From the NCBI RefSeq assembly GCF_000711245.1, contig NZ_JOMH01000001.1:862830-926829 (forward strand): a stretch of 64,000 nt of DNA. Reading direction: 5' to 3'. The position numbers were made by a program, and so were the translations under genes. The notes below the pieces were generated by a model. That model ran no database searches, was not told the origin of the DNA, and worked only from the letters and a program-made list of their open reading frames with translations. Below are positions 8,299-17,098 of the stretch, in pieces (within the stretch, counting starts at the first letter, position 1; every line of letters begins with the position of its first letter). This DNA is from Polycyclovorans algicola TG408. Its GTDB lineage: Bacteria; Pseudomonadota; Gammaproteobacteria; Nevskiales; Nevskiaceae.

Positions 8299-9633
8299 AT
8301 GAATCAGATGGTAGATGAGAAATTCGAGGAGTTCGTGGCGCACGGCCCCCGCGGCACTCGCGCGCTGGACCGGCGGCTGTTCAGCGACGCCGCACTCTTC
8401 GAGCAGGAGTTCCCGCTGATCTGGGAAAAGATCTGGGTGTATCTGGGGCACGAAAGCCAGATACCCAAGCCGCGCGACTACCTCACCACCTGGATTGGCC
8501 GGGTGCCGGTGATCGTCAACCGCAATGACCAGGGAAAGGTCGGCTGCTTGGTCAACATCTGCACGCACCGCGGCGCGACGCTCTGCCGGAAGATCAAGGG
8601 CTCGACCGGCGATTTTTCGTGCAGCTTCCACGGCTGGACTTTCGATCTCGACGGTAACCTGCAATCAGCAGTATCCGAATCGCGAGCGGGGTTTCCTGAA
8701 GGGTTCGACAAGTCCACGCGCGGATTGCGTAAGGTGCGGGTGGAGAATTATCGCGGCTTCATCTTCGGCACGCTCAACGAAGAAGCCGAGCCGCTGGTGG
8801 ATCATCTTGCCGAGACCAAGACGTTCATCGACCTGATCGTAGACGAATCGCCACAGGGCGTTGAATTGCTCAAGGGTATGTCCACGTACACCTATGACGG
8901 CAACTGGAAGTCGGCTGCTGAGAATGGGCTCGACGGATTGCACGTCAATGCGGTGCACGGCAATTACGTGGCGACGGTGAAGAACCGCATGGAGCGTAAG
9001 GCGACGGCCAACACGATCGAGGTGCGCAACGTCGGAGGAATGGCGCGCACGGCGGGCGGTTTCTACGACCTCGGAAGAGGGCACGCCATTCTCTGGAGCG
9101 AATGGCCGAATCCAGAGGCCAGCCCCCTGTGGTCTCAGCGCGACCTGCTCGAACAGCGCCTGGGCAAGGTGCGCGCGGACTGGGCCACCGGCTATCTGCG
9201 CAACATGCTGATCTACCCGAACGTGTTCCTGATGGACCAGATGAGCACGCAGATCCGCGTGATCCGGCCGTTGTCGGTGGACAAGACCGAGGTCAGCATC
9301 TACTGCTTCGCGCCGGTGGGAGAGGATCGCGCGTCGCGTTCCAAGCGACTGCGCCAGTACGAGGACTTCTTCAACGCCAGCGGCATGGCGACGCCGGATG
9401 ATCTGTCCGAGTTCAACGCCTCGCACGTTGGCTACAAGAACCACCACATCATCCGCTGGAGCGACCTCAGCCGCGGTGCGGCGCACGAGATCGAGGGTCC
9501 GGACGAGCGCGCCAAGGCGCTCGGCCTGCAACCACTGCGCAGCGGCGCGAAGCTGGAGGATGAGGGCATCGTGCTGCCGCAGCACAAGCGTTGGGCCGAG
9601 CTGATGGCGCCGGCCATCGGGGAGTCAAGCTGA
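8299..9633 (+). CDS. xylX: Benzoate/toluate dioxygenase large subunit (XylX/BenA type)
   Basis: Catalytic alpha subunit, 444 residues, of a ring-hydroxylating dioxygenase that converts benzoate-type acids to cis-1,2-dihydrodiols. Rieske [2Fe-2S] ligands: C88-x-H90 and C108-x2-H111. Mononuclear iron ligands His215 and His220 sit in ENGLDGLHVNAVH. STYTYDGNWK and HESQIPKPRDYLTT are typical of BenA/XylX rather than of hydrocarbon dioxygenases. The ATG at 8299 has GGAGG nine bases upstream; longer in-frame starts would run into the xylM gene. The stop overlaps the next start by one base (TGATG), so translation is coupled to the beta subunit. No matching reductase (XylZ) or diol dehydrogenase (XylL) follows, unlike TOL or ben operons. 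Confidence 0.9.
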   Translation: MNQMVDEKFEEFVAHGPRGTRALDRRLFSDAALFEQEFPLIWEKIWVYLGHESQIPKPRDYLTTWIGRVPVIVNRNDQGKVGCLVNICTHRGATLCRKIKGSTGDFSCSFHGWTFDLDGNLQSAVSESRAGFPEGFDKSTRGLRKVRVENYRGFIFGTLNEEAEPLVDHLAETKTFIDLIVDESPQGVELLKGMSTYTYDGNWKSAAENGLDGLHVNAVHGNYVATVKNRMERKATANTIEVRNVGGMARTAGGFYDLGRGHAILWSEWPNPEASPLWSQRDLLEQRLGKVRADWATGYLRNMLIYPNVFLMDQMSTQIRVIRPLSVDKTEVSIYCFAPVGEDRASRSKRLRQYEDFFNASGMATPDDLSEFNASHVGYKNHHIIRWSDLSRGAAHEIEGPDERAKALGLQPLRSGAKLEDEGIVLPQHKRWAELMAPAIGESS

Positions 9634-10145
9634 TGCGGGCCGAATTACCCAACGACCCGGTGCGACTGCGCAGCGCCGTTGAAGAATTCCTGTCGCGCGA
9701 AGCGCACTACGTCGACACACGACAGTGGGATATGTGGCTGGCGCTGTTCGAGGAGGGCGCAGAGTACTGGATTCCGAGCTGGGATTCAGAGCACGAATAT
9801 GTCAGCGACCCGCATGACCAGGTGTCGTTGATGTACTACCCCGACCGGACCGGATTGGAGGATCGGGTGTTCCGCATTCGGACCGAACGCTCGGCGGCCT
9901 CCACGCCGTTGCCGCGCACCTGCCATCTCGTCAGCAACGTGCTTGTGGCCGAGTTGCCCGACGGTATGCTGGAAGTGACGGCCAACTGGGTGACGCACTC
10001 GTTCCGTTTTGGGGCCTCTTCGCATTTCTTCGGCCGATACGAATATCTGCTCGCCCGCCATGAGACGAGCTGGCGCATACGCAAGAAGAAAGTGCTGGTT
10101 TACAACGACACCATCCCGACAGTGCTCGACATCTACAGCGTCTGA
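9633..10145 (+). CDS. xylY: Benzoate/toluate dioxygenase small subunit (XylY/BenB type)
   Basis: Beta subunit, 170 residues, which packs with the alpha subunit into the dioxygenase oligomer and has no redox centre. The family pattern is clear: FLSREAHYVDTRQWDMWL near the start, then YYPDRTGLEDRVFRIRTERS in the middle, as in BenB. The start overlaps the large-subunit stop. A 91-bp gap follows before the alcohol dehydrogenase gene; in TOL lower operons this position holds xylZ and xylL, which are absent here. Confidence 0.9.
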   Translation: MRAELPNDPVRLRSAVEEFLSREAHYVDTRQWDMWLALFEEGAEYWIPSWDSEHEYVSDPHDQVSLMYYPDRTGLEDRVFRIRTERSAASTPLPRTCHLVSNVLVAELPDGMLEVTANWVTHSFRFGASSHFFGRYEYLLARHETSWRIRKKKVLVYNDTIPTVLDIYSV

Positions 10146-10236
10146 AGCCCTGGTCGAAAAAGTAGGTGATCGGCTCGTACCGTCGGCGAGGCTCGGGCGC
10201 AGATCGCATTCAGAACATTTCAGAGGAGAAACGATC

Positions 10237-11367
10237 ATGAGTAGTTCCCTGGGCGCCGTTACTGCCAAGGCAGCCGTGGTTCGCGAGTTGGGCAAGCCTT
10301 TCCAGATGGAAGCGATCCAGGTCGCGCCGCCGCGCGAGTTCGAGGTGCGCGTGCGGATTGCCGGCGTCGGCATCTGTCACACCGATATCGTGGTGCGTGA
10401 CGGCTTCAACGTGCCAGCCCCCGTGGTGCTGGGCCATGAGGGTGCGGGTGTGGTCGAGGCGGTCGGAGCCAAGGTCCGCCACGTCAAGGTGGGTGACCAC
10501 GTGGTGCTGAGCTATAACTCCTGCGGCCACTGCAAGGCCTGCCGCGACGAGCGCCCGCCGTTCTGCCTGGGTTTCTACCCGCACAACTTCAGCGGTGTGC
10601 GTCCGGACGACAACTCATCGCCGCTGTCGATTGGCGGCGCGATGATGCATGGCAATTTCTTCGGTCAGTCCTCGTTCGCAACCTACGCGGTTGCCCATGA
10701 GCGCAACACCGTCATCGTCGACAAGAGCCTGCCGCTGGAGATCATGGGGCCGCTGGGCTGCGGTATCCAGACCGGCGCCGGGGCGGTGGCTAGGGCGTTG
10801 GGTCTGAAGAAGGGGCAGTCCCTCGCCATTTTCGGTGGCGGCGCGGTTGGGCTATCCGGCCTGCTCGCGGCACGGGCTCTCGATGCGGCCAACGTCATCG
10901 TCGTGGAGATCAATCCGGAGCGCCGCCGGCTGGCCAAGTCTCTCGGGGCGACACACGTCGTCAATCCGACCGAGACGCCGGACGTGCTCGCTGCCATCAA
11001 GGAGCTGTCTGGCGGTGGCGTGACGCACGCGATGGATACCACGGGGCGACCGGCCGTCATCGAGACCGCATTCCAGACCCTGCTGCCCGGTGGAATGCTC
11101 GGCCTGATCGGCGTTCCGCCGCCGGACGGGGTGCTGAGCATCAATCTCATGGACCTGCTGATCCGCGGAGTGGGCGTGAAGACCGTCATCGAAGGCGACG
11201 CCGATCCGCAGGAGTTCATTCCGCAGATGATCCGCTGGTATCAGGACGGAAAATTCCCGTTCGACCGGCTGATCAGCAAGTTCACGTTTGATCAGATCAA
11301 CGAGGCTTGTCACGCATCCGAGAAGGGCACGGCGATCAAGCCGGTGCTGGTGATGCCGAAAGATTGA
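10237..11367 (+). CDS. xylB: Zinc-dependent benzyl alcohol dehydrogenase (XylB type)
   Basis: NAD-dependent medium-chain alcohol dehydrogenase, 376 residues, likely converting (alkyl)benzyl alcohol, the product of XylM, to the aldehyde. Catalytic zinc region: GICHTD (Cys47) and GHEGAGVVEAVG. The structural zinc lobe has four cysteines in SCGHCKACRDERPPFC. The nucleotide site is GGGAVGLSG. The start has GAGGAG nine bases upstream. In TOL plasmids xylB belongs to the upper operon; here it sits between lower-pathway genes xylY and xylT. The aldehyde dehydrogenase expected next (XylC) is not in the window. Confidence 0.85.
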   Translation: MSSSLGAVTAKAAVVRELGKPFQMEAIQVAPPREFEVRVRIAGVGICHTDIVVRDGFNVPAPVVLGHEGAGVVEAVGAKVRHVKVGDHVVLSYNSCGHCKACRDERPPFCLGFYPHNFSGVRPDDNSSPLSIGGAMMHGNFFGQSSFATYAVAHERNTVIVDKSLPLEIMGPLGCGIQTGAGAVARALGLKKGQSLAIFGGGAVGLSGLLAARALDAANVIVVEINPERRRLAKSLGATHVVNPTETPDVLAAIKELSGGGVTHAMDTTGRPAVIETAFQTLLPGGMLGLIGVPPPDGVLSINLMDLLIRGVGVKTVIEGDADPQEFIPQMIRWYQDGKFPFDRLISKFTFDQINEACHASEKGTAIKPVLVMPKD

Positions 11368-11371
11368 GCGA

Positions 11372-11740
11372 ATGGCTTACGCGATCACCATTGGCGGCAG
11401 CGGTCAGCGCTTCGATTGCGCCGAAGGACACAATGTTCTTCAGGGAATGATGCTGCGAGGTCGCAGCGGCATTCCGGTCGGATGCCGTGGCGGTGGATGC
11501 GGAGTCTGCAAGGTGCGCGTGCTCGAAGGTCGTTACAGCACCGGGGCGATGAGCTCTGCGTGCGTGAGCCATGAGGAGCGCGAAACCGGCATGGCCTTGG
11601 CCTGCAAGCTGGTTCCGGAAACCGATCTGAGGCTCGACGTGGTCGGCAAGATCGCGCGCCTGTTGGAGCGGCATTCTGACCCGTTTCATTTTTATAGCGG
11701 CGCTGTTGGCGCTGCCAAAAACTATTCGAAGGAGGATTGA
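11372..11740 (+). CDS. xylT: [2Fe-2S] ferredoxin, XylT type
   Basis: Small plant-type ferredoxin, 122 residues, with GCRGGGCGVCKVRV and a later ACKL giving the four cysteines in the usual C-x4-C-x2-C plus distal C arrangement. XylT-type ferredoxins re-reduce the ferric iron of oxidised catechol 2,3-dioxygenase and so rescue it from inactivation. The position directly before the xylE-type gene (4 bp gap) is the classical xylT-xylE order and is the main support for the call. Confidence 0.88.
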   Translation: MAYAITIGGSGQRFDCAEGHNVLQGMMLRGRSGIPVGCRGGGCGVCKVRVLEGRYSTGAMSSACVSHEERETGMALACKLVPETDLRLDVVGKIARLLERHSDPFHFYSGAVGAAKNYSKED

Positions 11741-11744
11741 AATC

Positions 11745-12677
11745 ATGGCAATGACTGGCGTGATGCGGCCGGGGCATGTGGCCCTGCGCGTGCTCGACAT
11801 GGATGCAGCGATCAAGCACTACACCGAGGTGCTGGGCCTGAGCGAAACCGGGCGCGATAACCAAGAGCGTGTGTATCTGAAAGCCTGGGATGAGGCGGAT
11901 CACCACAGCGTCGTGCTGCGTCAGGCGGACTCCGCGGGCATGGATTACATGGGCTGGAAAGTGGATTCCGAGGCCACGCTGGAGCGTTTGGCCGTGGAGC
12001 TCGAAGCTTCGCCGCTGGCCACCGAGACGAGCTGGATCGAGGCCGGCGAGCACCCGCGCTGCGGGCGGCGTTTCCGATTCACGGTACCTACCGGGCATGC
12101 GATGGAGTTGTACGCGCAGAAAGACATCGTCGGCTGCGCCACCGGCTATCAGAATCCTGATCCTTGGCCCGACGATCTGCGCGGCATGGCGCCCTCGCGC
12201 TTTGACCATTGCCTACTTTACGGCGATGACCTCGACGGCACCGTGAAGTTGTTCATCGACATCCTGGGATTCAATCTCACCGAGCAGATCGTCGCCGATG
12301 GCGGCAAGCTGCAGATTGCGGCATTTCTCGCCTGTTCCAACAAGGCCCATGATGTCGCCTTCATCCGCCAGCCGGTGAAGAACCGGCTACACCATGCGTC
12401 CTTCCAGCTCGGCAGCTGGAACGAGGTGTTGAGGGCGGCGGACATCATCTCCAAACGCAAGGTGCCGCTCGATCTGGGACCGACGCGCCATGGCATCACG
12501 CGCGGCGAAACGATTTATTTCTTCGATCCCAGTGGCAATCGCAACGAAGTGTTCTCGGGCGGCTACATCTGGTACCCGGACAAGCCGACCATCACCTGGA
12601 CCGACGACCAACTGGGGCCGGCGATTTTCTACCACGACCGCAAGCTCAACGAGGCTTTCCTGTCGGTCTCGACCTGA
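11745..12677 (+). CDS. xylE: Catechol 2,3-dioxygenase (XylE type)
   Basis: Type I extradiol dioxygenase, 310 residues, that cleaves catechol or alkylcatechol to 2-hydroxymuconic semialdehyde. There are two VOC modules. Iron ligands lie in RFDHCLLYG (His155), RLHHASFQLG (His216 or 217) and RNEVFSGGY (Glu268). Length matches the family (about 307). The start ATG follows a strong GGAGG at 11731-11735. It follows the rescue ferredoxin gene and precedes the matching hydrolase, the lower TOL order. Confidence 0.93.
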   Translation: MAMTGVMRPGHVALRVLDMDAAIKHYTEVLGLSETGRDNQERVYLKAWDEADHHSVVLRQADSAGMDYMGWKVDSEATLERLAVELEASPLATETSWIEAGEHPRCGRRFRFTVPTGHAMELYAQKDIVGCATGYQNPDPWPDDLRGMAPSRFDHCLLYGDDLDGTVKLFIDILGFNLTEQIVADGGKLQIAAFLACSNKAHDVAFIRQPVKNRLHHASFQLGSWNEVLRAADIISKRKVPLDLGPTRHGITRGETIYFFDPSGNRNEVFSGGYIWYPDKPTITWTDDQLGPAIFYHDRKLNEAFLSVST

Positions 12678-12712
12678 GACCGCGGGCATTCCTCATTCCA
12701 TCGAGAAAACTC

Positions 12713-13555
12713 ATGAACAAGGCATCGGCAAACAGCAACCCGGAAGTGGGCAAGCGCATCAAGGCCAATGGCATCGACACCAACTATCACGATGTCGGCA
12801 GCGGCTTCCCCGTGTTGACGATCCATGGCTCCGGCCCTGGCGTGAGCGCCTGGGCCAACTGGCGCCTGGTGATTCCTGCGCTGTCCCAGGGGCGGCGGGT
12901 GATCGCGCCGGACATGGCAGGTTTCGGCTACACCGAGCGCCCGGCCGGGATCCAATACGGTCTCGACACCTGGGTGGCGCATGCGGTTGGATTGCTGGAC
13001 GCGCTGGAGATCGAGCAAGCCGATCTGATCGGCAATTCCTTCGGCGGCGCCTTGTCTCTGGCCATCGCCGCACGCCATCCTAAGCGGGTTCGACGGCTGG
13101 TGCTGATGGGCAGCGCTGGCGTCGATTTCGAGCTGACGCCGGCGCTGGACGAGGTCTGGGGTTACACGCCGTCGTTCGAGAAGATGCGGCGCATGATGGA
13201 CCTGTTCGCCTTCGACCGTTCCCTGGTCACAGACGATCTGGCGCGCATGCGTTACGAGGCGAGTCTCCAGCCCGGACTGCAGGAGGCGTATGCCGCAATG
13301 TTCCCGGCGCCGCGCCAGCGTTGCATCGAGGCGCTCTGCACCCCTGTGCATGACCTGCGCGCACTGCCGCACGAAACCCTGATCATCCACGGCCGCGAAG
13401 ATCAGGTCATCCCCGTGAGCAACGCGGAAAAGCTCTTGCACTGGATCCACAACTCGCAACTGCATGTCTTCGGCAAGTGTGGACATTGGACTCAGATCGA
13501 GCACTCGGCACGGTTCGCACGCCTGGTCGGAGATTTTCTCGGTGAGGCCGGGTGA
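12713..13555 (+). CDS. xylF: 2-hydroxymuconic semialdehyde hydrolase (XylF type)
   Basis: Alpha/beta-hydrolase, 280 residues, that hydrolyses the ring-cleavage product to 2-hydroxypenta-2,4-dienoate and an acid. Oxyanion region HGSGPGVSAWANW; nucleophile elbow GNSFGG; acid in HGREDQVIP; catalytic histidine in CGHWTQIEH. The HGSGPG and WANW features are typical of meta-cleavage hydrolases (XylF, DmpD, TodF). The dienoate product would pass to MhpD, MhpE and MhpF, encoded 3-13 kb downstream. Confidence 0.9.
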   Translation: MNKASANSNPEVGKRIKANGIDTNYHDVGSGFPVLTIHGSGPGVSAWANWRLVIPALSQGRRVIAPDMAGFGYTERPAGIQYGLDTWVAHAVGLLDALEIEQADLIGNSFGGALSLAIAARHPKRVRRLVLMGSAGVDFELTPALDEVWGYTPSFEKMRRMMDLFAFDRSLVTDDLARMRYEASLQPGLQEAYAAMFPAPRQRCIEALCTPVHDLRALPHETLIIHGREDQVIPVSNAEKLLHWIHNSQLHVFGKCGHWTQIEHSARFARLVGDFLGEAG

Positions 13556-13629
13556 TGCATCCAGTTGATCGGTGCGCATCAAGCTCTCTGTGCTGAAGCG
13601 TCCTTAATATCTGGAATTGGAGAGCCTAA

Positions 13630-14961
13630 ATGAAGCACGAACGAGACGTCTCGCTACAAACTCTGCGCTGTGTTCTGGCTGCGCTTGCGCTGAGAGCAAG
13701 CCTCGCATCCGAGGCAGGCGGGGGCTACAACCTGCTGGGCTATGGGCCACTCGCGCACCAGGCCGGCGGCACGTCGATCGCGATGGGTTTAGACGGCTTT
13801 TCCGGTGCTTCAAACCCGGCCAAGCTCTCCTTCGTCAATGATCGGCTCGATCTGGATTTGCTGTTTTTTTCGCCGCGTCGCACGATCGAACGCACCGGCA
13901 CCGGAACCCCGTTTGATTTTTCTTCAACCAGCAACAACACTCTGTTTCTATTGCCAGAAGCCGGCTACGCACGCAAGGTGGCTCAGAATTGGTCAGTGGG
14001 TGTCGCACTGTACGGAAACGGCGGTCTCAACACCGAGTTCCGTGACGATACGGGTATCCCCGAAACCAATGGTAATCCCGAGCGCTGTGGGGATGCAGCA
14101 GGAAATTTCCTGCTTGGATGCGGCAAACTCGGTTTCGATCTTGCTCAAATAATCGTGGCGCCCACGCTTTCCTGGCAGTACACCGAAGGGCAGAGCTTCG
14201 GTTTATCGGCGCTGATCGGGCACCAGCGGATCAAGGTCTACGGCTTCCAGGCTCTAGAGAATATATCGGCGCATCCTGAGGCCGTGAGTAATCGTGGCAA
14301 CGATGACGCGTTCGGCGCCGGTGTCCGCTTGGGTTGGTTTGGACGTTTACTGCCTTGGCTGGACATTGGCGCTGCGTATTCTTCACGAATGTACTTTCAA
14401 AAATTTGATCGCTACCGAGGGCTTATCGCAGACGGTGGTGGTTTCGATATTCCTCAGAACATCGCCCTCGGTATCGCCATCCGCCCAGCGAGAGATTGGG
14501 AGGTGGGCCTCGATATCCAGCGGGTGTTCTGGGGTGACATTCGAGCGCTGAGTAACGGCGTACTCAATAGCTTGCAAGACCCTGAGAACAAACCGTTTGG
14601 AAGCAAGGACGGGAGTGGATTCAACTGGGTTGATCGGAACAGCTATCGGGCTGGTGCCTCCTACGCCGTCACGCCGCGGCTCACCCTTCGCGCCGGCGCC
14701 ACCTACGGCAAACGCCCGGTGGCCGATTCAGACTCCAATTCTGTGACGCTTAATCTATTCGCACCCAATCCCGAATGGCAGGTCACTGCGGGGGGAACGT
14801 GGTCACGCGATACACGCAATCAGCTGCATTTGGCTGTTGGCTACTACGTGGAAAAAGAGTTCGGGGGAGCGTCCGCGACCGATGCCATCGGTCTTGGAGG
14901 TGTCGAAACCTCGAGGCCTTATGTCATCACCTTGATGTTGGGTTGGAGTCGCAAGTGGTAG
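13630..14961 (+). CDS. FadL-type outer-membrane hydrocarbon channel
   Basis: Outer-membrane beta-barrel of the FadL/TodX/XylN family, 443 residues, for entry of hydrophobic aromatics. A signal-like N-terminus (hydrophobic VLAALALRASLAS) is followed by GGGYNLLGYGPLAHQAGG, close to the family hatch start, and GLDGFSGASNPAKLSF. The protein ends YVITLMLGWSRKW, with a terminal aromatic residue typical of outer-membrane barrels. Last gene of the xylM-led block. The 142 bp to mtgA contain a short open frame ending QVNPALTYRYRP (15056) that I cannot place. Confidence 0.85.
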   Translation: MKHERDVSLQTLRCVLAALALRASLASEAGGGYNLLGYGPLAHQAGGTSIAMGLDGFSGASNPAKLSFVNDRLDLDLLFFSPRRTIERTGTGTPFDFSSTSNNTLFLLPEAGYARKVAQNWSVGVALYGNGGLNTEFRDDTGIPETNGNPERCGDAAGNFLLGCGKLGFDLAQIIVAPTLSWQYTEGQSFGLSALIGHQRIKVYGFQALENISAHPEAVSNRGNDDAFGAGVRLGWFGRLLPWLDIGAAYSSRMYFQKFDRYRGLIADGGGFDIPQNIALGIAIRPARDWEVGLDIQRVFWGDIRALSNGVLNSLQDPENKPFGSKDGSGFNWVDRNSYRAGASYAVTPRLTLRAGATYGKRPVADSDSNSVTLNLFAPNPEWQVTAGGTWSRDTRNQLHLAVGYYVEKEFGGASATDAIGLGGVETSRPYVITLMLGWSRKW

Positions 14962-15103
14962 TCCGCAATCCAGGGGCCAGCGTCAACAGCGTGTCGGCCA
15001 TCGAAGGGCAAAACCGGCAGGTCAATCCGGCGCTGACCTACCGCTACCGGCCTTAGCGATTGCCGCTGCTGGTTGGTCGAGTGGAGCTGTCGCACAATAG
15101 GCC

Positions 15104-15904
15104 ATGTCTCGAAAGCCGCCCGATGTCGATTCCGGCTTGATCGTCCTGGCGGATCTGCGCCGCCGCGGACGCCCACGCCGCGTTCGGCGTCGGCGTCCGG
15201 CGCTACCCGGCTGGGGCGCTCGCGCCCGGCTGCGGCGTGCCGTGCTGGCCCTGCTTGCCGCGGTGTTGCTGACGATCGTGCCGGTGCTGGTGTTGCGGTT
15301 TGTTCCCGCGTGGACGTCCAGTTTCATGGTCGGTTACCAGGTCGATCGTCTGGCCAATCCCGACCTCGCGGCGCTGCAACACCGCTGGGTGCCGTGGGAG
15401 GAGATCGCACCGGTCGCAGGCCTGGCGGTGATCGCGGCCGAGGATCAACGCTTTCCGGATCACTTCGGGCTTGATCTCGTGGCCATCAACAAGGCCCTGG
15501 AACACAACCGTGAGGGTGGCCGTACCCGCGGCGCCAGCACCATCAGCCAGCAGGTTGCCAAGAATCTGTTCCTTTGGCAGGGGCGCAGCTGGGTGCGCAA
15601 GGGCCTTGAGTTGGGCTACACCCTGTTGATCGAGATCCTGTGGTCCAAACAGCGCATCCTCGAGGTGTACCTTAACAGTGCCGAATTCGGCGAGGGCATC
15701 TACGGCGTGGAGGCGGCCGCCCGGTTCTACTTCGGCAAGCCCGCTGCCCGACTGAGTGAATACGAGGCGGCGTTGCTGGCGGCGGTGCTGCCCAGCCCGC
15801 GCCGGTATCGCGTGTCGCCGCCGTCACCGTATGTCAGTGAGCGTGCGGCATGGATACAGGGCCAGATGCGGCAGCTCGGGCAGGTGACCCTCGACCGCCT
15901 GTAA
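15104..15904 (+). CDS. mtgA: Monofunctional peptidoglycan glycosyltransferase MtgA
   Basis: GT51 glycosyltransferase, 266 residues, that polymerises lipid II glycan strands at the cytoplasmic membrane. An arginine-rich N-terminal tail is followed by one transmembrane helix (about 46-66). Motifs: [26 protein letters not shown] and the [13 protein letters not shown] block; there is no transpeptidase domain. It is a housekeeping gene between two catabolic blocks, so the blocks may have been inserted on either side of it. Confidence 0.93.
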   Translation: MSRKPPDVDSGLIVLADLRRRGRPRRVRRRRPALPGWGARARLRRAVLALLAAVLLTIVPVLVLRFVPAWTSSFMVGYQVDRLANPDLAALQHRWVPWEEIAPVAGLAVIAAEDQRFPDHFGLDLVAINKALEHNREGGRTRGASTISQQVAKNLFLWQGRSWVRKGLELGYTLLIEILWSKQRILEVYLNSAEFGEGIYGVEAAARFYFGKPAARLSEYEAALLAAVLPSPRRYRVSPPSPYVSERAAWIQGQMRQLGQVTLDRL

Positions 15905-15975
15905 GGCCTTGGACTGCGACCTCTAATGTGCAACTTACAAGCGAGCTAGCCGGAATGTTGCATGCCGAGGGGTGA

Positions 15976-15999
15976 TGGTTTAGGCTCTTGGCCAAACCA
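15976..15999. promoter_or_regulatory. Inverted repeat upstream of mhpF, possible operator
   Basis: TGGTTT at 15976-15981 and its exact complement AAACCA at 15994-15999, with 12 bases between. It lies 60 bp before mhpF, the first gene of the meta-cleavage block. The size suits a TetR-type repressor site, and a TetR gene lies inside the block. Suggestive only. Confidence 0.3.
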
Positions 16000-16058
16000 A
16001 GACAATCATCATCTGCGCGCACGCCATGAACGCGGACGCAGACCCCCGAGGAGCCTTC

Positions 16059-16964
16059 ATGACCAAAATCCCCTGCGCCATCATTGGCCCTGGCAACATC
16101 GGCACCGACCTGCTCTACAAATTGCAGCGCTCCCCGCTGCTGGAGCCGGTGTGGATGATCGGCGTCGACCCGACCTCCGAAGGCTTGGCCCGCGCCCGTG
16201 AAATGGGCCTCAAGACCACCGACCAGGGCGTCGACGGCATGCTTGAGCATGTGAAGGCCGACGGCATCCAGATCGCTTTTGATGCCACCAGCGCTTACGT
16301 GCACAAGGCCAACTCCGACAAGTTGAACGCCCTCGGCGTGATGATGATTGACCTGACGCCGGCCGCCATCGGGCCTTACTGCGTGCCGCCGATCAATTTG
16401 AAAGAACACGCCGGCAAGCGCGAAATGAATGTGAACATGGTCACCTGCGGTGGCCAGGCGACCATTCCCATGGTCTACGCCGTGTCGCGGGTTCAGCGGG
16501 TCAAATACGCAGAGATCATTGCCACCGTCGCCAGCAAATCCGTCGGTCCCGGCACCCGTAAGAACATCGACGAATTCACCCGCACCACCGCGGGGGCCGT
16601 CGCCAAGATCGGCGGTGCCGACGAAGGCAAGGCCATCATCGTCATTAACCCGGCCGAGCCGCCAATGATCATGCGCGACACCGTGCACTGCCTCACCGTG
16701 GACGAGCCCGACCAGCAGGCCATCACCGAATCCGTGCACCGCATGCTGGCCGAGGTGCAGAAGTACGTGCCGGGCTATCGCTTGAAGAATGGGCCGGTGT
16801 TCGAGGGCAAGCGGGTCTCCGTGTTTCTCGAAGTCGAGGGCTTGGGCGACTACCTGCCGAAGTACGCCGGCAACCTCGACATCATGACCGCCTCGGCGGC
16901 ACGGACTGCCGAACTGTTTGCCGAAGAAATCTTCGCGGGGCGGTTGAACCTCGAGGCGGCATAA
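16059..16964 (+). CDS. mhpF: Acetaldehyde dehydrogenase (acylating)
   Basis: Converts acetaldehyde (or a short-chain aldehyde) plus CoA and NAD to acyl-CoA, the last step of meta-cleavage pathways; 301 residues. The Rossmann start is [17 protein letters not shown]; the catalytic Cys sits in [12 protein letters not shown]. Homologues are MhpF, BphJ, DmpF, XylQ and CmtH. The start ATG at 16059 has CGAGGAG just upstream. These enzymes form a channelling complex with the aldolase MhpE, the next gene. Confidence 0.93.
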   Translation: MTKIPCAIIGPGNIGTDLLYKLQRSPLLEPVWMIGVDPTSEGLARAREMGLKTTDQGVDGMLEHVKADGIQIAFDATSAYVHKANSDKLNALGVMMIDLTPAAIGPYCVPPINLKEHAGKREMNVNMVTCGGQATIPMVYAVSRVQRVKYAEIIATVASKSVGPGTRKNIDEFTRTTAGAVAKIGGADEGKAIIVINPAEPPMIMRDTVHCLTVDEPDQQAITESVHRMLAEVQKYVPGYRLKNGPVFEGKRVSVFLEVEGLGDYLPKYAGNLDIMTASAARTAELFAEEIFAGRLNLEAA

Positions 16965-16975
16965 AGACAACCGTT

Positions 16976-17075
16976 CCCTCTCCCGCAGGCGGGAGAGGGT
17001 TAGGGAGAGGGCGCTGGCGCCAGCCAGCGAGAAGCTCCGCACTGATGTGCGGCCCTCTCCCACCCCTGCGGGGAA
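16976..17075. repeat. REP-like palindromic repeat, copy 1
   Basis: A near-perfect palindrome at 16976-16999 (CCCTCTCCCGC, then GCGGGAGAGGG) is followed by a second inverted pair: GGGAGAGGGC near 16993 and its complement at 17052. Related CCCTCTCCC/GGGAGAGGG units occur at 24583-24748 and 26485-26613. The element fills the gap between mhpF and mhpE and can fold as RNA, so it may lower or stabilise parts of the message. Confidence 0.75.
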
Positions 17076-17098
17076 AATTGCAGCCAAGGAGTATCGAG

